The notes below the pieces were generated by a model, which worked only from the letters and a program-made list of their open reading frames with translations, was not told the origin of the DNA and searched no databases. Made by a program: the position numbers and the translations under genes. A stretch of 64,000 bases of DNA from Methylobacterium thuringiense (GTDB taxonomy: Bacteria; Pseudomonadota; Alphaproteobacteria; Rhizobiales; Beijerinckiaceae): contig NZ_BPRA01000005.1 of assembly GCF_022179645.1 (NCBI RefSeq), positions 167,043 to 231,042 of the forward strand, read 5' to 3'. How positions within the stretch are numbered: position 1 is the stretch's first letter; the number at the start of each line of letters is the position of its first letter. Positions 38,701-44,637 of this stretch are shown here, piece after piece.

Positions 38701-39590
38701 GTACGGTCGTCACGGTCGAGATCGCGATCACGCCGAATCCGGTGCAGGTGCCGCCATCCGCACTGGTTCCGATCCTGTCGCCCCTACAGCCATTCCCTGA
38801 CGCCCCGGCCGCGCCGCCGGTGCTGCCTTCGGCGTCGGCCATCGCCGCCAACGGGATCATCCTGCCGGCCGTGACCGAGATCGACGCACTCGGCTCCGTC
38901 GGCGACGTCATTCTCGCGGACGGAGCCGTGGTGGCGGCGGTCAACGGAGTCGCCTCCCTTCACGGTACGGCGATCCTCGTCGATCGTTCGGTGACGCTCG
39001 ACGAGAGCGACCGGATCGCCCGTCTCTCGTGGGAGCGGTTCGAGCGCGTTCCGATCGGCGAGACGCCCTGGTTCTCGCCCCGACCCTATCTCGGGCGCTC
39101 GCTCGGCGTATCGCTGACAGCGGATGCGCTCGGCTTCCAGACGAACGATCTCATGGTCGAGGCGATCCGGCGTCCGGACACCCTCGCGATCAACCTGCGC
39201 AACGATGCGCCAGGCTTCACGGCCGTTGCGGCGGTCCGGCTGTTCGGGATCGACGATGGACCGCGTCCGGACTGGATCGAGAGCGATGGCAGGGGCGGCT
39301 TCTGGGGACGTCCCCCGGCCGGCACGGGTCTCGTCAGGCTCGAGTTGGAGATCGAGCTGGAGGACGGACGCATCGTGCGCCGGCCCCTCAGCGTCGATGC
39401 CGAAACCGGCGAAATCCGCGCCTTGCCACCCGAGCGGCCTGCTGCAGATTTGAAGCCTCACGGCGCTCGCGACTCGGAGCCCGCTCGCCGCCCCGAGGCT
39501 CCCCTCTTCACGATGCAACTTGCTTCCCTGGGTGAGCGCGGTGCGTTCGACCTTGCGTTGATCGAAAAGGCGCTCACACGAGGTCTTTGA
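29766..39590 (+). CDS. giant surface protein: LEPR N-terminus, DUF4347-like domain, cadherin/Ig-like repeats
   Basis: The protein has about 3,274 aa from ATG 29766; ATG 29727 is the alternative. There is no classical signal peptide. An N-terminal LEPRFVFDGA motif lies near residues 30-39, as in other giant repeat proteins. Residues about 85-255 match DUF4347, with ILSHGTAGDL (His147) and LIYGCDFAAG (Cys191). About 850 residues of tandem cadherin/VCBS-like modules follow (each with NEDT, VSD.D and DYNGADTLT), interrupted near 1010-1180 by a galactose-binding or DUF642-like module (TNGGFETP). From about 1910 on, CADG-type units (GLPPGLSIDPATG) alternate with DPDGDPL/DFNGTDTI units. The last 280 residues form a distinct domain. 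No RTX nonapeptides are present. It is probably a secreted adhesin. Confidence 0.85.
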   Translation: MFERFRSRLRNGSDAQARHTTMPPPAIRALEPRFVFDGAAAPAAAQAQSDAATQSHGDQVDTSHAEPADRQTTAPAAAAPVQETASANGRYEIVVIDKGVADLATLLAGVPAAAEVVLIDSARDGFDQLASALKGRSGIDAIHILSHGTAGDLRLGTGDLTAASIQGRYAADLAIIGRALSTTGDLLIYGCDFAAGETGARAAALLAQATGADVAASNDATGDTARGGDWNLEVQDGAIETGVIVDATAQAAWHHLLAPALIHVTGDPTVKDGSGGTIALNGGSFDVNNAVIGATAFWANAGTADGIAVSLRATVVAIGQADDAVSFSTSAAGGDATILVRTQNNGNPANNQAGSISIRWDLVRASDGTTPVTTDVDFQIGDIDGVGGQPYTRETVTPSQFGLTSYTIAATTDLVIDTSDDRVRVSGTQDEQASPPDSVSIVRFDWSNVSSWKVTYDLAPNGVTGQAAFLNDGDDGLKITSPITYTIPKVDLDADDSSGATGTDYRTTFTEKGNAVAIVDTDPLVTNTAPMVSSATVTLTNAQAGDRLNVGALPNGITATPSTGSGTITVTLSGDADPATYQAALRAISFENTSGDPSTIDRVVKTNVTSNTIQGTSATTTVSVVAVDDAPVLDLDASGPGTGHTASYTENGTGVAIVDTDVSVTDVDSTNMASARAVITNGRPGDWLSVAGSLPSNIGWTFDTATYTLALTGSATKADYQTALQQIRFLSDSDDPTSASRSIAVTVNDGTVASVAATTTVIVTAVNDAPVNGVPAGQSVNEDTDLVFSAANANRITVSDADADGGSLTTTLSVVHGILTVGSAANVVVSGTGTSTLTLTGTVADINAALEGTTYRGMANYNGADTLTITTDDKGNTGTGGAKSDTDTIALTVVPVADPPRHTAPVGTQSATEDTTLVFSSTNGNAVSVTDVDGSGLTVTLSTTQGRLTLSQLTGLTFTAGDGTGDAAMTFSGSQADINAALEGLKFDPSADYNGSADIALVMRGPTRTADNFTNGGFETPVIAGETFQIIPDSTVPGWKTDATDREMELWKSGFQGVTAYEGNQFAEINANQVAALFQTFAAAAGSKISLDFAHRGREGIDTMKVVVTDLGADNTLGTADDTVLLDKSYADGKTAWGAYHEDLAQNASGNTLRFEFRSISAAGQSQSVGNFVDGIKIQQSFEVASNIHVAIAAVPDIVADTVATDEDTGLTFNALTGTNGASADTFADPTRSVTAVTQGAHGSVSFQPDGTMTYTPTANFAGNDRFTYTVTSGGTTEIGTVTVTVRPVNDAPVNGLPSAQTVDEDADLVFSTGNGNRIAVSDIDAGNGSLTTTLSVLHGTLTVGGTANVTVTGSGTGTLTLTGTITDINAALDGTAYRGTADYNGPDTLTITTDDRGNTGVGGAKSDTDMLALTVRPVADPPVNSVPAATQTVNEDTPLIFSAGAGNGISVVDPDGGSLTVTLSSAQGLLTLSRTNGLTFLQGDGARDGAMRFSGAIADINAALEGLSFTPNADVNGPAQIVLTTQDPEGATASSSIAVTIAPVADIVLDSVATDEDTAITFNAITGANGASADTFEDAARAVTSVTQGARGRVVFQPDGTMTYTPEADFNGTDSFTYTVTSGGTTETATITVTVRAVNDAPVLDLGLVVAGTGYATRYTERAPGVAIVDADVSVIDVDDAGMASAKAIVTNGQTGDTLSVEGTLPAGITANFDAATYTLTLSGGASKTDYQTALRQIRFSSAERDPATVARSIDVSVNDGRLDSNVATTTIAFTAVNDAPVNDMPADQRLAEDTPLVFSTANGNRISVSDADAQGRPITTTLTVLHGALTLGSSTGVTVVDDGTGLVTLTGTVDAINAALDGTTYRPAADYNGADTLTVLTNDDGNTGSGGAQIDTDAIALTIAAVNDAPRAGILPAIGSLEGDTVAGADLGRYFSDVEGDTLRFTVVGLPPGLAIDPVTGVVSGTIDRSASLGGLGGDYTVTVSADDGNGGVTNRTFTWRVINPAPIARNDGAVVDAATQGTGSVLADNGNGADSDPDGDPLTVAAVNGAAADVGQPVAGSAGGRFTVLADGSYRFDPGSDFADLAPGETRTTRITYTLADGDGGTAEASVSVTVTGRNVPPAALAPGDRAFADGQTVSLPLGSLFADPEGRGLRFGATGLPPGLSIDSSTGAVAGTVDRAASGTTGLADYRITVIATDPQGTTAERSFTIRVTNPLPQAAEDRVTTVEDTPVTIDVLANDRDPDGDPLVIVGAGDAAPSAGHGRVTVVDGKLAYSPDPDFNGTDTITYSIADGNGGFSTASVTVAVGPAEDAPDAGPLPDQFGRDGDPVRYDISSRFRDADTDPSVVQAPTGDSLRFAATGLPPGLSIDPATGLITGTLPSDASAASRYAVTVRATDASGASVVRDFTWTVSNTAPLAAPDAASTRQGTMVLVAVTANDGDADGDPIRLVDEPGATGAAHGSVTVDPLTGLLAYTPDPGFSGTDTIVYTIMDAQGGRATGILTVTVTPVNDRPVAPEPLPGRNVADGETLRVPLGHLITDPDGDRLAYSVTGLPPGLSIDPAIGEITGTIDRAASGPSGRATYVVTLTATDPGGLAVTRSFAWTVTNPAPAAADDAIATAEDTPVDIDVTANDIDPDGDPLTVVPGSMAAGHGTVILNPDGSLRYTPDRDFNGTDRIVYTITDGNGGFATASATVTVTPVNDAPTVDPASPALADRAANDADTVAIPAGSAFRDVDAGDRLTFTATGLPPGLSVDPATGLIAGTIASDASGRVPGGAYTIVLTGTDSGGASATTRFTITVANLAPIAADDEATLAEDGILTGNVLGNDRDPDGDALRVDPVPVGGPVHGRLDLRPDGTFTYTPDADFHGADAFTYALIDSDGGRATATVHLTVDSVNDVPTATADPLTLPANTVGTGRITAADRDGDTMSFRLTGRPVNGTVSLAADGSYAYRPYAAFSGADSFVVEVGDGNGGRTVVTVEIAITPNPVQVPPSALVPILSPLQPFPDAPAAPPVLPSASAIAANGIILPAVTEIDALGSVGDVILADGAVVAAVNGVASLHGTAILVDRSVTLDESDRIARLSWERFERVPIGETPWFSPRPYLGRSLGVSLTADALGFQTNDLMVEAIRRPDTLAINLRNDAPGFTAVAAVRLFGIDDGPRPDWIESDGRGGFWGRPPAGTGLVRLELEIELEDGRIVRRPLSVDAETGEIRALPPERPAADLKPHGARDSEPARRPEAPLFTMQLASLGERGAFDLALIEKALTRGL

Positions 39591-39719
39591 AAGGCGAGAG
39601 GTTTTCCGGAGGCCCAGTTTGACGCTTCGTTTACCTTAACAATCGAAACAACGAGGGGTCGCGAGAGCGTGTCCCCGGGGCTTCCCGAGTGCGCCCGAGC
39701 TGAGGGGGTATCGGGGACC

Positions 39720-41300
39720 ATGGTGGAGTATCGGCACGCTGGCGGTCGGCGGATACGCCGTATCGCCGCGGCTCTGCTTGGGGTGACGGCACTCGCCACG
39801 ACGATGGCGGGCTGCACCCTGAAGCCGCAGCCGTTGGGACCGGCCGAGCTCGGCGCCTACGCTGCGGACAAGCTGCGCCGCGTCACCGCCGACCAGCCGC
39901 TGCCCGGCCCCCAGATCGATCTCTACGAGGCCTTCGCCCGTGCCCTGAAATACAATCTCGATCAGCGCGTCGAGATCATGCAGACGGCGGTGCGTGCGCA
40001 GGAGCTGAGCTTCGCCAGCTACTCGATGCTGCCGAACTTCGTCGCCAACAGCGCCTATGCCGGCCGCGACAGCTATGCCGCGAGTTCCTCCATCTCGGTG
40101 CTGACGCAGCGCCAGTCGCTGGAGCCGTCGTACAGCCAGGACAAGAACTACGTCTTCAGCGACCTGTCCTTGAGCTGGAACATCCTCGATTTCGGCCTGT
40201 CCTATATCCGCGCCCGACAGGCCGGCGACGCGGTCCTCATCGCCGAGGAATGCCGCCGCCGCGTGGTCAGCCGGATCATCGAGGACGTTCGTACCGCGTA
40301 CTGGCGCGCCTTGACGAGCGAGCGCCTGGTCAACCGCCTGCACAGGCTCGAAGGCCGCGCCCAGGCGGCGATCGGCGACGCGCGAAAGCTCTACAAGGAT
40401 CGCCAGACCTCGCCCATCACCGCGCTGACCTACGAGCGCGAGCTGATCGAGATCAAGCGCGAGGTCCAGCGGGTCGAGGCCGACCTGCTCGTCGCCCGCA
40501 GCCAGCTCGCCGCCCTCATGAACCTGCCGCCCGACCTGCCGTTCCGGCTCGCCGAGATGGAGGGCGTCGAGGCCGGTCTGAAGATCGGTGTGCCCGATTC
40601 CGATCTCGTGAAGGTCGCTCTCGAGAACCGCTCGGAGCTGCGCGAGGTGGCCTACCGCCAGCGCATCAACGGCCGCGAGGCGAGCGCCGCCCTGCTCGAA
40701 CTCCTGCCCGGCATGAACCTCATCGTCGGCGGCAATGCGGATTCGAACCGCCTGCTCTACAACTCGAACTGGGTCGGCTGGGGCGCCCGCGCCAGCTGGA
40801 ACCTGCTGAACGTGTTCCGTTATCCCGCGCGCCAGGGGCTGATCGACACGCAGGACGCGCTCCTCGACAAGCGCGCGCTCGCGGTGACGATGGCGGTGCT
40901 GACGCAGGTCCATGTCAGCCGCATCCGCCACATCCTGTCGATGAAGGAGTTCCAGACCGCCGCCGAGTTCCGCCGGGTCCAGCGCCGGATCGTCGAGCAG
41001 CTGCGCGCCTCGGCCGCCGCCGAGTCGGCGAGCGAGCAGACGCTGATCCGCGAGGAGATGAACACGCTGATCGCCGAGGTGAAGTACGACCTGGCCCATG
41101 CCGCCGTGCAGAATGCGCGGGCCAACGTCTACGCCTCGCTCGGCCTCGACACCTTCCCGCTGGCGATGATCGACGGCAGCGACCTGCCCGCACTCAGGCA
41201 GGCGGTACAGGGCAGCTGGCTCGGCATCGGCGCCGTCTTCGCCGCGGCGCCGCCGATCCCACGCGTTCCCGTCGGGGCCCCGTTGGTGTTGAGGCACTGA
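39720..41300 (+). CDS. TolC-like outer-membrane lipoprotein, secretion-locus component 5
   Basis: The protein has 526 aa. It begins with a lipoprotein signal: a hydrophobic stretch, ALLGVTALATTMAGC, gives a lipobox with Cys near residue 31. Two OEP halves follow (LYEAFARALKYNLDQRVEIM, then DSDLVKVALENRSELREVAY), each with long coiled-coil helices. It fits the outer-membrane channel of the locus, 129 nt after the giant gene. It is clearly different from tolC at 11680-13131. The GGGGG upstream and the lipobox distance favour the ATG at 39720. Confidence 0.85.
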   Translation: MVEYRHAGGRRIRRIAAALLGVTALATTMAGCTLKPQPLGPAELGAYAADKLRRVTADQPLPGPQIDLYEAFARALKYNLDQRVEIMQTAVRAQELSFASYSMLPNFVANSAYAGRDSYAASSSISVLTQRQSLEPSYSQDKNYVFSDLSLSWNILDFGLSYIRARQAGDAVLIAEECRRRVVSRIIEDVRTAYWRALTSERLVNRLHRLEGRAQAAIGDARKLYKDRQTSPITALTYERELIEIKREVQRVEADLLVARSQLAALMNLPPDLPFRLAEMEGVEAGLKIGVPDSDLVKVALENRSELREVAYRQRINGREASAALLELLPGMNLIVGGNADSNRLLYNSNWVGWGARASWNLLNVFRYPARQGLIDTQDALLDKRALAVTMAVLTQVHVSRIRHILSMKEFQTAAEFRRVQRRIVEQLRASAAAESASEQTLIREEMNTLIAEVKYDLAHAAVQNARANVYASLGLDTFPLAMIDGSDLPALRQAVQGSWLGIGAVFAAAPPIPRVPVGAPLVLRH

Positions 41301-41428
41301 ACCGGCCGAACTCCTGATACCGCTTCCGGCTAAGCGGACCGGTGGTGCGCGTGCCCTCTCTCTCCGCAAGCGGGGCGAGGAAATGCGCGCAGCCCGATCA
41401 GTTCAGCCGGAGACGGTGGATCGAGGGA

Positions 41429-41884
41429 TCAGAATCTCGAACCGAGCGCCGGCACGGCGGGACTCCGTCGCCCGACCAGCCGGTGGGCCGTCATGCCGAT
41501 CAGCATGGCCGCGACGAAGACCGCCACCGGCAGAACGCCTGTCGAGAGCGCGGCCACGGCCGGGCCGGGGCAGAAGCCCGACAGGCCCCAGCCGATCCCG
41601 AACAGCGCCGATCCCCCGATCAGCTTCCCGTCGATCCGGCGGTTCGTCGGAATCTCGAATTCCGGCGCGAAGGTCGGCCTCGCGAGCCGGCGCACGAGCT
41701 GATAGCCGAGAGCGGAGACGGTCACGGCACCGCCGAGGACGAACATCAGGCTCGGGTCCCAGGCCCCGGTGATGTCGAGGAACCCACGGACCCGGGCCGG
41801 GTCGAGCATGCCCGACAGCGACAGGCCCAGCCCGAAGATCAGGCCCAGCACCAGGGCCGTCAGGATGCGCATCAGGGAGCTCAT
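41429..41884 (-). CDS. DUF6691/YeeE-YedE family membrane protein
   Basis: The protein has 151 aa and four hydrophobic segments, with GLGLSLSGMLDPARVRGFLD and GWGLSGFCPGPAVAAL. These match the second half of split YeeE/YedE transporters (DUF6691). The conserved Cys in SGFCPGP is the thiosulfate-path residue in the family. It overlaps the stop of the partner half by 1 nt, so the two probably form one transporter for thiosulfate or related reduced sulfur. The tail beyond MTAHRL is variable. Confidence 0.85.
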   Translation of the reverse strand: MSSLMRILTALVLGLIFGLGLSLSGMLDPARVRGFLDITGAWDPSLMFVLGGAVTVSALGYQLVRRLARPTFAPEFEIPTNRRIDGKLIGGSALFGIGWGLSGFCPGPAVAALSTGVLPVAVFVAAMLIGMTAHRLVGRRSPAVPALGSRF

Positions 41885-42309
41885 CACGACCACCACGCGG
41901 CGCTGGCCCGCGTGAGGACCACGGTGAGCATTCCGGCCGAAAGGAACGTCAGCACGGCCACGAACGATCGCGGGGAAAACCGCGCCAGCCCGGCGACGCC
42001 GTGGCCGCTGGTGCAGCCCGAGCCGAGCCACGTGCCGAAGCCGACGAGCAAGCCCGCAATGGCGAGCACCGGTAGCGAGGCGACGATCGTCATCGCCGGC
42101 CAGGCTCCAGCGAGCCATGCGAAGGCCGGCGGCCCGAGCACGAGACCCGCGACGAAGGCGGCATCCACGAACCTGCGCTCGCCCCGGTCGGTGCCGAGGC
42201 CGGCGACGAGGCCGCTGACCCCGGCGATGCGGCCGTTGAGCAGGAGCATCAGAGCCACCGACAGGCCGATCAGCGCGCCACCGGCGAGCGAGGCGAGATA
42301 CTCGCTCAC
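41884..42309 (-). CDS. YeeE/YedE thiosulfate transporter half
   Basis: The protein has 141 aa from the GTG at 42309. Four transmembrane segments contain LLNGRIAGVSGLVAG and the signature GTWLGSGCTSGHGVAGLARF with the conserved Cys. It overlaps the upstream gene by 4 nt (GTGA) and the downstream half by 1 nt. Together the halves equal a full-length YeeE. Such pairs usually sit with sulfide or thiosulfate oxidation genes; here the neighbour is a TIGR01244 protein. Confidence 0.85.
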   Translation of the reverse strand: MSEYLASLAGGALIGLSVALMLLLNGRIAGVSGLVAGLGTDRGERRFVDAAFVAGLVLGPPAFAWLAGAWPAMTIVASLPVLAIAGLLVGFGTWLGSGCTSGHGVAGLARFSPRSFVAVLTFLSAGMLTVVLTRASAAWWS

Positions 42310-42740
42310 GTCGGATCCCCGTTCGCATCGAGCCAGCGCGCCGCGCCGGTCAGGTCGAAGCCGTGTTCCGAGCCGTAATCGAGTAGTTCGGCGCGGGAGA
42401 GGTTCCCAGCGAGCACCTCGCCGATCGCCCAGAGCGTCAGGGAGCGCGTGCCGCTCCGGCAATGCGCGACGACGGGGCCTGGAGCGGCGAGCACCGCCTC
42501 ACGAAACCGGTCGACGTCGGAGCGGCTGAGGCCCGGCCCGGTGACGGGCAGGTGGAGATAGGCGAGGCCGGCGGCTTCGGCCGCCGCCTGCTCGGCCTCC
42601 GTGCCCGGCTGACCCGGCTCCTCGTCGTCCGGGCGGTTGTTGATGAGGAGCACCGTGCCGCCGGACCCGAGCGCAGCGATCTCCGCAGCGTCCGGCTGTC
42701 CCGCGACCGAGAGCTTCTCATGGACAGGGGTGAGTTTCAT
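42306..42740 (-). CDS. TIGR01244/DUF442 sulfur-metabolism phosphatase-like protein
   Basis: The protein has 144 aa. It opens with the family lead LTPVHEKLSVAGQPDAAEIA, then LINNRPDDEEPGQPG, and the CX5R active-site loop HCRSGTRS. This is the DUF442 domain found alone or fused to persulfide dioxygenases (Blh). The fold is that of cysteine phosphatases, but a role in sulfane-sulfur transfer is usually proposed. It heads a three-gene operon with the two YeeE halves. No ArsR-type repressor (BigR) is nearby. The start at 42740 fits the conserved N-terminus. Confidence 0.85.
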   Translation of the reverse strand: MKLTPVHEKLSVAGQPDAAEIAALGSGGTVLLINNRPDDEEPGQPGTEAEQAAAEAAGLAYLHLPVTGPGLSRSDVDRFREAVLAAPGPVVAHCRSGTRSLTLWAIGEVLAGNLSRAELLDYGSEHGFDLTGAARWLDANGDPT

Positions 42741-43028
42741 GCGCGGCCTCCCGCCGGCGAGCGCCTCCGCCGACTGTGTCCGCGTATCGCGGCAGCCGAT
42801 GCGAAACAAGGCTTGCAAAAGCGGCAGCGATCGCCAATTGTCTAATCAGAACAATGACTTAACGGAAGAATCATGCTGTTGGACAGGGTTTCCGCGACGC
42901 AAAGTTTCTCCCATTTGGACAGTTCGGAGGAAAGCTACCCTTCCGCCACTTCAAGCGCCGATCGCCCAGATCGGCCGGTGGCCGACTCGCGCCGGCAAAA
43001 GGCGGAATCGGGCGTCGGAAACGGCGTC

Positions 43029-43235
43029 ATGGCTCCCGGAGACCAGGTGGTCTTCGCGCGCCTCGACGTGGCCGAGGCCCTCGGGATCTGGCGGCACGCC
43101 ACCGGCCGCGTAGTCGAGACGCATGGTGAGGCGAAGGGCACCTCGGAGGGCCGGATCACCGTCGACGTGCAGTTCGACGGCCACGAGACCCTGCAGCGCT
43201 ACCTGCCGGACCTCTTCGAGAAGCAGACAAATTGA
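43029..43235 (+). CDS. small conserved-looking protein upstream of cysE
   Basis: The protein has 68 aa, starting MAPGDQVVFARLDVAEALGI and containing GRVVETHGEAKGTSEGRITV. The pattern of short beta strands around Gly residues recalls a small SH3/KOW-like barrel; this is a guess. A longer reading from 42873 is possible (GGAAG upstream), but its extra 52 residues have poor codon bias. It ends 28 nt before cysE and is probably co-transcribed. The function is unknown. Confidence 0.55.
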   Translation: MAPGDQVVFARLDVAEALGIWRHATGRVVETHGEAKGTSEGRITVDVQFDGHETLQRYLPDLFEKQTN

Positions 43236-43263
43236 GACCTATGGCGCACGCGAGGATCGCGGC

Positions 43264-44124
43264 ATGAGCCTCGGTGCCGTTCTCAGCGGGCGGTCGCCGC
43301 TGCCGCAGGCACCGCTGCGGGCGACGAGCCGTTCGTCGACCGTGGACGCGGTCTGGCACGAGCTGCGGGCCGAGGCCGAGGCGGCCCTGATCGAAGAGCC
43401 GCTCTATGCCGGCATCATCCAGGCAACGGTGCTCGATCAACGCAGCATCGCGCAGGCTTTCGCCTATCGCCTCGCACACCGGCTCGGCGACGGCGACCTG
43501 TCGCGGCTCGCCATGCGTGACCTCTGCCTGTCGGCCTTCGAGGCCGACCCACATGCGAGCGCTCATGCTGTGCGCGACCTCGTCGCCATCCGCGAGCGCG
43601 ATCCGACCTGTCGGCGCTATCTCGATCCGTTCCTGTTCTACAAGGGACTCGCGGCGCTCGAGGCATACCGCGTGGCGCATTGGCTGTGGCATCAGGGCCG
43701 GGCGACGCTGGCGCTTCACGTACAGAGCCGCATCTCCGAAATCTTCGGGGCCGACATCCATCCGGCCGCGCGGATCGGCTCGGGCGTGTTCATCGACCAT
43801 GCCACGGGCGTCGTCATCGGCGAGACTGCGGTGGTCGCGGACGACGTCTCGATCCTGCAGTCGGTGACGCTCGGCGGCAACGGCAAGGAGAGCGGCGACC
43901 GCCACCCCAAGATCGAGCGCGGCGTGCTGCTCAGCGTCGGCGCCAAGGTGCTCGGCAACATTCGCGTCGGAGAGGGTGCCAAGGTCGCCGCCGCTGCGGT
44001 GGTGCTGCACGACGTCCCCGCTCACACCACCGTGGCGGGGGTGCCGGCGCGGGTGGTCTCGAAGTTGGCCCGCAACCAGGAGCCGGCCCAGAGCATGGAC
44101 CAATTCTTCGGAGATGGGATCTGA
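43264..44124 (+). CDS. cysE: serine O-acetyltransferase
   Basis: The protein has 286 aa. The helical N-terminal domain is followed by the left-handed beta-helix with hexapeptide repeats (IHPAARIGSGVFIDHATGVV, then ETAVVADDVSILQSVTLGG and HPKIERGVLLSVGAKVLGNI). Catalytic His/Asp in IDHATG are present. It makes O-acetylserine from serine and acetyl-CoA, the precursor for cysteine. GAGGA lies upstream of the ATG. The encapsulin and cysteine desulfurase genes follow on the same strand after a 513-bp gap, a pairing known for family 2 encapsulin loci. Confidence 0.95.
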   Translation: MSLGAVLSGRSPLPQAPLRATSRSSTVDAVWHELRAEAEAALIEEPLYAGIIQATVLDQRSIAQAFAYRLAHRLGDGDLSRLAMRDLCLSAFEADPHASAHAVRDLVAIRERDPTCRRYLDPFLFYKGLAALEAYRVAHWLWHQGRATLALHVQSRISEIFGADIHPAARIGSGVFIDHATGVVIGETAVVADDVSILQSVTLGGNGKESGDRHPKIERGVLLSVGAKVLGNIRVGEGAKVAAAAVVLHDVPAHTTVAGVPARVVSKLARNQEPAQSMDQFFGDGI

Positions 44125-44637
44125 ACGGGAAGCGCGAATCACTGCGCCGGCCGGATGCCGCTCCCCGATGTTGCCGGAAGCCCTTTTCGCATCCTGGCAT
44201 CGCTGTCCGTGGCGGTTTGTGCCCGCCGGTGGACGAGCAGGCCTCGTTCGGCGGACGCGCGACGATCAATGGCGACGGGAGATGATTTTTCCGGAAAATT
44301 CCGTGACCAGCACGGCAATCGAAGAATTAATTTCTACCATAGCCGGCATCTATAGCAGTATAATTTTGTATTAGACTATTTGATGGAACGAAGATCTGCA
44401 AAGTCGTAAAAATTAAGAAGATCCTTCCATTGACGGGATGTCGCAGGCGCGGCTAGACCATCGACCGTTCCCAGAGCGACTTAAGTCGTCGATACCGGAA
44501 CTCAAGAATTCACCCTGTTGACCCGGACGCGCTGCTCCCGAGCGCGGCTTTCGGTGCGGTCATTCGACTGTACCTAAGCCGCCACGTGCCGAGGAGAGCG
44601 CAGCCCGACCTTTAAGAATAAAGCGGAGACCACCACA
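44125..44637. other. 513-bp AT-rich upstream region of the encapsulin operon
   Basis: The part 44280-44430 is much lower in GC than the surroundings. It includes the palindrome TTTTCCGGAAAA at 44287-44298 and a TATAATTTTGTATTAG-like stretch near 44355. No gene is apparent. I expect the encapsulin promoter here. The lower GC may mark a transferred segment or a regulated leader. Confidence 0.45.
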
